DNA from: Roseicyclus sp.
GTDB taxonomy: Bacteria > Pseudomonadota > Alphaproteobacteria > Rhodobacterales > Rhodobacteraceae
DNA: 64,000 nt
Direction of reading: 5' to 3'
Assembly: GCA_018401055.1 (NCBI GenBank)
Contig: JAGYLB010000073.1
Location: 1-64,000 of the forward strand
Positions 58,288 through 64,000 of this stretch are shown one piece after another. A program made the translations under genes and the position numbers. The notes beneath the pieces were generated by a model. The model ran no database searches. It was not told the DNA's origin and saw only the letters and a program-made list of their open reading frames with translations. Position 1 is the stretch's first letter; every line of letters starts with the position of its first letter.

Positions 58288-58305
58288 TGCTATCTTTCGA
58301 TAGCA
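58288..58305. promoter_or_regulatory. 18-bp dyad upstream of the molybdopterin-domain gene
   Basis: TGCTATC (58288-58294) and GATAGCA (58299-58305) are exact reverse complements around TTTC, followed by AGAAAAAAAA. It is 63 bp upstream of ATG 58368 and about 200 bp upstream of the divergent response regulator. The A-run lies on the wrong side for a minus-strand terminator. An operator for the LuxR-type regulator is a reasonable guess. A further ATAGTTGCA word, also found twice at 36963-36999, is at 58198-58206. Confidence 0.5.
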
Positions 58306-58367
58306 GAAAAAAAACCGTCGGGATGTTTAGGTAGCGGGCGCAGTTCCGCAGCCAAGCGAGGTTTTTC

Positions 58368-58851
58368 ATGATTCGACGGAATTTCATCAAGATCGCAGGC
58401 GCGGCCGGCGCCGCCGCCCTGCTGGGCGTGCCCGCACGGGCTGACGAGGTGTTGCTGACCATCACGGGCAACGTGACCGATGGGACGCGCGCCCTGACCG
58501 ACGCCGACCTGCTGGCACTGCCGCAAATCAGCTTCGAGACATCGACGATCTGGACCGATGGCGTGCTGCGCTTTTCCGGCCCTTCGGTCGCCTCGGTGCT
58601 GGAGGCTGCCGGCGCGGGCGAGGGCGACATCACCTTCGCGGCGGTCAACGACTATGTCGTGTCCATGCCGCGCGACGTGGTCGAGGCCGGGGCGCCGATC
58701 ATCGCCAACCGCATCGGCGGCGAACCCTTCAGCCGTCGCGACAAGGGCCCGCTTTGGATCGTGTTCCCCTATGACAGCGACGCGCGGTTCCGCTCCGAAA
58801 GCCTCTTATGCATATAGCGTGTGGCAGCTGGTCGGTCTGACCGTCGGCTGA
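58368..58851 (+). CDS. Secreted molybdopterin-binding-domain protein (one frameshift near the end)
   Basis: About 160 residues. Tat-like signal (RRNFIKIAGAAGAAALLGVP), then VLLTITGNVTDGTRALTDAD, LLALPQISFETSTIWTDGVL, VASVLEAAGAGEGDITFAAV, NDYVVSMPRDVVEAGAPIIA and PLWIVFPYDSDARFRSE: the oxidoreductase molybdopterin-binding fold without further domains. The conserved Cys that ligates Mo in sulfite oxidases is not seen. Removing one T at about 58806-58808 gives the normal ending YAYSVWQLVGLTVG. The next gene, a hybrid kinase, starts 3 bases later. As a periplasmic small domain it may sense a ligand for the kinase rather than catalyse. Confidence 0.8.
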
Positions 58852-58854
58852 GGC

Positions 58855-61525
58855 ATGACCGCGCCCGGCACCAGAGCTTCGCTTCGCCCGCGCCCGCTTG
58901 GGGGGCCCACCACCAGGGTCGACCGCGCGCGGCTGGGCGGCGCGATCTTGCTGGCGTTGCTGGTCCTGTCTTGCGGGGCCCTGATCTTCAGCGCGGCCTC
59001 CTTCGACCGTCGCCTGAACGCAGTCAGGGACGCCGATACCGACAATCAGGGTTGGATCGTGTCGCAACTCGAGGTCGATCACATGTCGGTCATCCTTGCG
59101 GCGTCCGACGCCTTGGCCAGCGCCGCCGCCGACGGCACGGTCGAAGCTCAGGCATGGCGCGCGCTGCAGGCCGACTTCGACATCTTCTACAGTCGCATCA
59201 ATGTGTTCACCGCCGCGATGCGAAATGTCGACCTCTCCCCCGAGTTCGAGGCCAGCCTTGCCGCGCTCCAAGACGCAAAGCGCGACCTGACAGCCCGGAT
59301 CGACCTGATCGAGCCCGACGATATCGAGGGGCTGCGCGTCTTCGCAGCCGAGTTGCGCCAGCGTGAACCTCTTGTGCGCAGCCTCGTGACGCAGGGCTTG
59401 CAAGTCTTTGTGACCGAAGCCGAAATGGCACGCGAACGCGAGCGCGAGATCTGGCTGTTCTTCCTGATCGAGACGCTGGTGCTGCTGTCGCTGGTGCTGG
59501 TGGCCAGCGTTTTCGCCCTGCGGCTCAGCCGCGCGCTTCAACAGCGCACCAAGGAGGCCGAACGCGCGGCCTCGACTATCACCAAGGCCTACGAGGCCTC
59601 GCTCAGTGCCGTTGTCGTGACCGATTTCGACGGCCGGGTGCTATTATGCAACAACGCGGCGGAAACCATGTTCCGCCTGCCCATGGCCGAGATCATTGGG
59701 ATCGACGTTCTCCGCCTTGCGCCCGCACGCCTTCAGCGCGCGTTGGATGCGACCTATGACGAGATGCGCCGTTGCGCGACGCGAGATACTCCCTGCCGGG
59801 TGTCGCGCCGCACGCTGGCCGTTCGCTCGAACGGCGATGTGTTTCCGGTTGAACTGGCCCTTACCACCGACACCGACGGCGAGGGCGTGCCCATCGCCAT
59901 TGCCTTTGTCCGCGACATCTCGGCCGAGGTGCAGGCCGAGAACGATTTGCGCGGCGCTGTCGACGAGGCGCGCCGGGCAGCCGCGGCCAAAAGCATGTTC
60001 CTTGCCACCATGAGCCACGAGATGCGCACGCCGCTTCACGGTCTGATCGCGGCCCTCGACCTGATCGAACGCGACGGGATGGGGGCCGACAATCTTGCCC
60101 TGTTCGACACCGCGCGCGACTGCAGCCAGCGCGCGCTGGCGCAGGTCAACGACGTGCTGCAATTCACCCGCGCCAGCGCCACGCGCGAACCTGCGGCCCC
60201 GTTCCGACCGGCGCGCGTGGTCGATGACGTGATCGGGGAATTGCGCCCCTTCGCCCGCGAGAACGGCAACACGATCACCCTGACCCTGACGGGACCCGGC
60301 AGCGGCGTCCGGGTCATCGGCCATCCGGCCGCCTTTTCGCGCGCGATCTACAACCTTGTCGGCAACGCGGTGAAATTCAGCTCAGGCGGCAAGATCACCG
60401 TCACCTTGGCCTTTTCCGCGACCGACGACGTAGGTCCACTGACACTGCGCGTCTCGGTGGCCGACGAAGGGCCGGGCATCGCCAAGAGCGATCAGGAGCG
60501 GATCTTCCAACTCTTCGAGACCTCGGCCGAGGCTGAGCAGCGCGATCATGGCAGGAACCAGCCAGTCCGGCACAGGGCTGGGCCTGCCGATCACCAAGCT
60601 GGCAGTGGAACGCATGGGCGGCCAGATCCATCTCGACAGCACGCCGGGACAGGGCAGCTGCTTCTGGTTCGAGATCGTCTTGCCGCGCGCCACAGGCCAC
60701 GAGGACAAGCCCGCCGCGCCCCTCCCGCTCGCGGCCCCGCCTTCAGGCGCACCCCAGATGCCCGAGGGTCTGGTCTGGGACGTTCTGGTCGTCGACGACA
60801 ACGAGGTGAACCTGACGCTGATGCTGGAAATGGTGCGCAGGCTGGGCCATCGCACCGCCGCTGCCCGCAACGGGCAAGAGGCCGTCACGCAGGCCCGCGC
60901 GCGCGCCTTCGACGTGATCTTGATGGATGTCAGCATGCCGGTGATGGACGGGCGCGACGCCACCCGCGCCATCCGCGCCGAGGGCGCGTCGCAAGGCGCG
61001 GCGATTCTTGGCGTGACCGCCCTGATCGAGGCGGAAGACCCTGACAGTTTCCGCGATTGCGGGATGGACCGCGCCTTGGTCAAGCCGGTGCGCCGTGATA
61101 CCTTGGCCGCTGCACTGGCGGAGGTAGCGCATACGCGCCATGAACCGACGCAAAAGACGGAGACCCCCGGGATGGACGCCAACGATATCAGCTTCGACTT
61201 CGCGGGCCTCAGCGATCTTGTGGGCGCCGATACCGCCGTGCGTCTGGTCCACGGAACCCTTTCCGATGCGGAAGAGGCCCTCGACCGGGCACGCGATGGT
61301 CTGGCGGGGCTGGCCGATATCGGCCATGCAGCGCACCGCGCCTTCGGCTCGGCCTCCATGGTCGGCTGGCAAGACCTGGCCGCCGTGCTGCGCGAGATCG
61401 AACAGGCCGCCATCGCGGGCGAGGCGCATGCCATCCCCGAGCTTGCCGAGGATCTGGCCGCCATGATCGACGTGGCGCGGGGCGATGCCGCCATTCTGGA
61501 CTTGCCGCGCGCGGCCGCGTCCTGA
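58855..61525 (+). CDS. Hybrid sensor histidine kinase with PAS, receiver and Hpt domains (one frameshift)
   Basis: About 890 residues. TM1 (ILLALLVLSCGALIFSAASF, near residue 30-53), a helical periplasmic sensor of about 150 residues, TM2 (FFLIETLVLLSLVLVASVFA, near 205). PAS follows (SLSAVVVTDFDGRVLLCNNA), then HisKA with the phospho-His in FLATMSHEMRTPLHGLIAAL (near 387). HATPase has NLVGNAVKFSSGG and SGTGLGLPITKLAVERMGG. Receiver has VLVVDDNEVNLTLMLEMVRR and the Asp in VILMDVSMPVMDG (near 690). Hpt His is in IGHAAHRAFGSASMVGW (near 825). A break near 60535-60550 separates the N- and G-boxes. Probably pairs with the LuxR-type regulator at 57446 and senses through the secreted protein encoded just upstream. 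Confidence 0.9.
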
Positions 61526-61573
61526 GAAAGACAGACCGAGGGAAGGCGCGGCGGTCATCGCGCGCGCCTCACC

Positions 61574-62287
61574 TCATGCCATCGCATCCGAGAGCATGTC
61601 GCGCAGACGCAAGATCGCGGCCTTCTTGATCTGCGATACCCGCCCCGTGGTCACGTCGAGGATCGCGGCGATTTCGTAGACGTTGAGTTCCTCGACATAA
61701 TACAGCTGCAGCACCTGCGCCTCGCGCTCGGGGATCTTGCCCAATGCCTGCGCCAACAGGCCCTTCATCTGGGTCATCTGCATTGCATCCTCGGCACTGT
61801 GCGCGCGGTCGGCAAACAGCAATGAGAAATCGCTGTAGACCTCGTCGAGCGATTGCAGCTGGTTGACCTGAAACTTGGCCTCCCAGTCCTGCAGCTCGAT
61901 CAGCGTGATGCCGAGCATATTGGCGACCTCGGCCGCCTCGGGGGTGCGTTCGAGCTTGGCTTCCAGCGCCCGGCGCGCCTTTTCGATCGATGTGCGCATG
62001 GTGATCGAGCTGCGGCACAGGTTCGAATTTCGGCGTAGCTGGTCAATGATCGCGCCCCGGATACGGATCGCGGCATAGGCGGCGAAGCTCACCCCCTCGC
62101 GCTGGCTGTAGCGCTGGCTGGCATCGACAAGGCCGAGGTAGCCCGCCTGCAGCAGATCCTCGACCTCGGCAAAGCGACCGACGCGGCCCCGGTAGTGCCA
62201 GGCCAGGCGTTCGACGAGCTTGAGGTTGTCCTCGACCAGTTTCTCGGGGCGGGGCAGTTGTTCGGCATAGGATTTCGGCGCGATCAT
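61574..62287 (-). CDS. fliA: RNA polymerase sigma-28 factor FliA
   Basis: 237 residues, intact. Region 2 has YLGLVDASQRYSQREGVSFA and AAYAAIRIRGAIIDQLRRNS, the FliA signature. Region 3 has ALEAKLERTPEAAEVANMLG. Region 4 has LGKIPEREAQVLQLYYVEEL and VYEIAAILDVTTGRVSQIKK, the -35-binding HTH. It directs late flagellar gene transcription. The gene lies between the FlhF-like gene and the hybrid kinase (convergent with the kinase). No anti-sigma factor FlgM is seen nearby. Confidence 0.92.
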   Translation of the reverse strand: MIAPKSYAEQLPRPEKLVEDNLKLVERLAWHYRGRVGRFAEVEDLLQAGYLGLVDASQRYSQREGVSFAAYAAIRIRGAIIDQLRRNSNLCRSSITMRTSIEKARRALEAKLERTPEAAEVANMLGITLIELQDWEAKFQVNQLQSLDEVYSDFSLLFADRAHSAEDAMQMTQMKGLLAQALGKIPEREAQVLQLYYVEELNVYEIAAILDVTTGRVSQIKKAAILRLRDMLSDAMA

Positions 62288-62292
62288 GAAGG

Positions 62293-63378
62293 TTATCCCG
62301 CTGCTGGATTGGTCAAGGTATCAGGGTGAAACGGGCGCAGGCCCTTGGGGCGCGCGGTCGGATGCTTGACGCGCTTGGTGTCGGCCTTCTTCTTGCCGCG
62401 ACGGCTGGACCAAACGTGCTCGGCCGGGGCTGCCTCCGCAAGACTTGCGCCCTCCGGGGTCAGGACCCCGGCCGGGGCGGCAAGCCCGCCGATCAACTTT
62501 CCCCTTCGGCTGGTCCAGACGTGGGTCAGGTCGGCCTTCGCAAGGGCGTCGCCATCCTCGGCGGTGACCGTTTCGGAGGGTGCAAGCGTCAGCACCGCCC
62601 CCAAGGCAAGACCGCTCCAGCGCGTCCCATGATCTCGCGATGCGGGCCGCCGTCAGACCGACGGGCAGCACCAGAAGGCAAACCGCACCGTCCAGCGCCA
62701 TAAGCGCCCGCGCGGCGGCGACCGGATCGGGATGCAAGTCAGAGACGACGACAATCTGCGGCGCATCGGGGGTTGCAACCAACAGCGTCTCTGCCGCGGC
62801 AAAGCCCATCTCGGCCCCCAGCAACCACGCCTTTGAGACAGGTAGGCCCCGTCGCACTGGGAACCTGTTCCGCAAAAAGACGAAGCCGGGCGCGGCGCTG
62901 TCGCCATCGGGTTGCGCGGCCAGCCGCGCCTCGGCGATCTGCAGGGCAAGGGCGGATTTTCCCGCGCCCAGCGGTCCCACCAGAACGACGCGGGGGGCGG
63001 CCAGAACCGCGGCAGCGAGATGTGTGATGCCCAAGGGCGGCACAGGCACCACCGGCGCCGCGGTCGCGGCGGGTTCGGCAGACACTTCTGGTTCGGGGGC
63101 GTGCCGATGGCATGGGCCAGATGGGCGGCAAAGCCCGCCGCCCATCCCGGCACGGTGAAGGCCTCGGGCTCAGGCTCGGCGGGCTGATCAGGCACCTCGA
63201 CAGGCGTCTCGGGTCGGCGCGTGCGGGCGGGCACCGGGATGACCTCGTCGGTTGCCACGATCTCGACCTGCCCGTCACGGGCGCGGGTCGACAAGATCAT
63301 CGCATCGGGACCAAGGCGGCGGATGATCTCATCCATCGCCGTTGCGCTGTCGGCGGCGCGCACCGTCACAACGGGCAT
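62293..63378 (-). CDS. flhF: FlhF-like flagellar protein, divergent (two or more frameshifts)
   Basis: About 361 residues. The N-terminus VTVRAADSATAMDEIIRRLG followed by PDAMILSTRARDGQVEIVAT is FlhF-like. A P-loop is visible in the middle (VVLVGPLGAGKSALALQIAE), followed by ETLLVATPDAPQIVVVSDLH and MALDGAVCLLVLPVGLTAAR. The DTAG and TKLD motifs of SRP-type GTPases are not evident. The C-terminal 85 residues contain HVWTSRRGK (62497-62523) and HVWSSRRGK (62392-62418), an internal repeat, then a basic tail. Breaks are near 63100 and 62615. The ATG overlaps the flhA stop. Likely helps place the flagellum, but it may be a degenerate or new variant. Confidence 0.7.
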
Positions 63379-64000
63379 CAGATTTGTCCTCCAGTGGCAG
63401 CAAGATCACGGGCCGGGATGCTCGCCTGCGCACCGCCAAGGGTGCCCACGATCTCGATCCGGCGGGTTTCGGGCAGTTCGCTGACCGCCAGCACGATCGC
63501 GTCGACCGCATGGCTTTTCAGGAAGCCGGCAAAGAGGCGGCGCAGACTGGACGACACGACCACGACGGGTTGCCGCCCCTGGCCTGCCAGATCGTCGGAA
63601 ATCTCGGCCAAACGTTTCAGGATGCGCTCGGCCAACGATTGATCGAGCACAAGACCCGCGCCCTTGGCCTGGCTGCGCACCAGAAGCTCCTCCAGATCGG
63701 GGGCAAGCGTGACCAGCGGCAGCGCCTCCTTGATCGGCGCGATCTGCTGGAGCAGTTGTCCCGCCAGCGCCGGGCGCAGCGCCTCGGCCATGTCGGCGGC
63801 TTCCAGTTGGCGGCCAGAGAGTTCCGCCAGCCCTTCAAGGATGCGCGGCAGGTCGCCCACCGGGATACGCTCGGCCAGAAGGTGGCGCATGACGGCGGTC
63901 AGCACATGCAGCGGCACCAGTTTCGGCACCACCGATTGCACCAGCGTCGGCGCGCTGCGGTCCAGCACATCGACCAGCCCCTGTACGTCATCGGGCCCGA
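63378..64000 (-). CDS. flhA: Flagellar export protein FlhA, C-terminal part (runs off the window)
   Basis: About 207 residues of the cytoplasmic domain are present; the N-terminal membrane part is beyond the right edge. SVVPKLVPLHVLTAVMRHLL, ERIPVGDLPRILEGLAELSG and QQIAPIKEALPLVTLAPDLE match FlhA subdomains, and the end VVVSSSLRRLFAGFLKSHAV, DAIVLAVSELPETRRIEIVG is the conserved close. It is the core export-gate subunit of the flagellar type III secretion apparatus. Stop overlaps the FlhF-like start (TGATG), so flhA, flhF and fliA form one leftward operon. Confidence 0.9.
   Translation of the reverse strand, partial: GPDDVQGLVDVLDRSAPTLVQSVVPKLVPLHVLTAVMRHLLAERIPVGDLPRILEGLAELSGRQLEAADMAEALRPALAGQLLQQIAPIKEALPLVTLAPDLEELLVRSQAKGAGLVLDQSLAERILKRLAEISDDLAGQGRQPVVVVSSSLRRLFAGFLKSHAVDAIVLAVSELPETRRIEIVGTLGGAQASIPARDLAATGGQI

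Noticed and set aside
58289..58312. Hairpin plus A-run as a terminator for the response regulator gene
   Set aside because: On the minus strand the T-run would precede the stem, and the site is upstream, not downstream, of that gene.
1..64000. CRISPR arrays, tRNA or rRNA genes
   Set aside because: No regularly spaced repeats and no tRNA-like or rRNA-like stretch were seen while reading both strands, including next to the integrase, where a tRNA was expected.

Overview
The window looks like chromosomal DNA of a flagellated alphaproteobacterium, most likely Rhodobacteraceae. It has high GC, heavy use of ATGA/GTGA stop-start overlaps, a tripartite tricarboxylate transporter, an FlhA-FlhF-FliA cluster and a FecR/CHASE2-cyclase pair. 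No rRNA, tRNA or CRISPR array was found.

Layout. 1-2620 is the edge of a mobile island: an IS256-family element, the N-terminal part of a P4-type integrase with a 23-bp inverted repeat upstream, and an IS5-family remnant. 2620-22538 is an exopolysaccharide (EPS) locus. A long leftward operon (13570 to 2840) carries an outer-membrane export protein, two polysaccharide deacetylases, glycosyltransferases, methyltransferases, an acyltransferase and a flippase, and ends in a 31-codon stub cut off by the island. Divergent and rightward genes add more methyltransferases, an O-antigen ligase/polymerase, a priming sugar transferase, a glycosyltransferase and a Wzz-type chain-length protein. 22743-33326 is a leftward catabolic operon plus an FAH hydrolase; a divergent GntR regulator and a shared palindromic motif suggest common control. 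34288-36801 is a CHASE2 nucleotide cyclase with a FecR-domain partner. 37214-43021 holds a GFA protein, an RND efflux pump with its membrane fusion protein, and an endonuclease/exonuclease/phosphatase. 43018-50202 looks like an osmoregulated periplasmic glucan locus: opgG and opgH, cytochrome b561, then a CDP-alcohol phosphatidyltransferase, a phosphoglycerol-transferase-like protein and a flippase-like protein. 50295-54714 is an ABC importer with a tandem permease, plus a glycosyltransferase. 55214-57418 has two short peptide genes with the same C-terminus (RFxDWASI) on either side of a TfoX C-terminal-domain gene and a di-haem cytochrome c peroxidase. 57446-61525 is signalling: a LuxR-type response regulator, a molybdopterin-domain protein and a hybrid histidine kinase. 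61574-64000 is flagellar.

Caution on sequence quality. About half of the genes carry one or more single-base frameshifts, often in homopolymers, while both halves keep intact motifs. This happens in every functional class, including flagellar genes, so base-calling errors are more likely than gene decay. Such genes are given as full-length coding regions with the breaks noted. The strongest candidate for something undescribed is the RFxDWASI peptide pair around the di-haem peroxidase.
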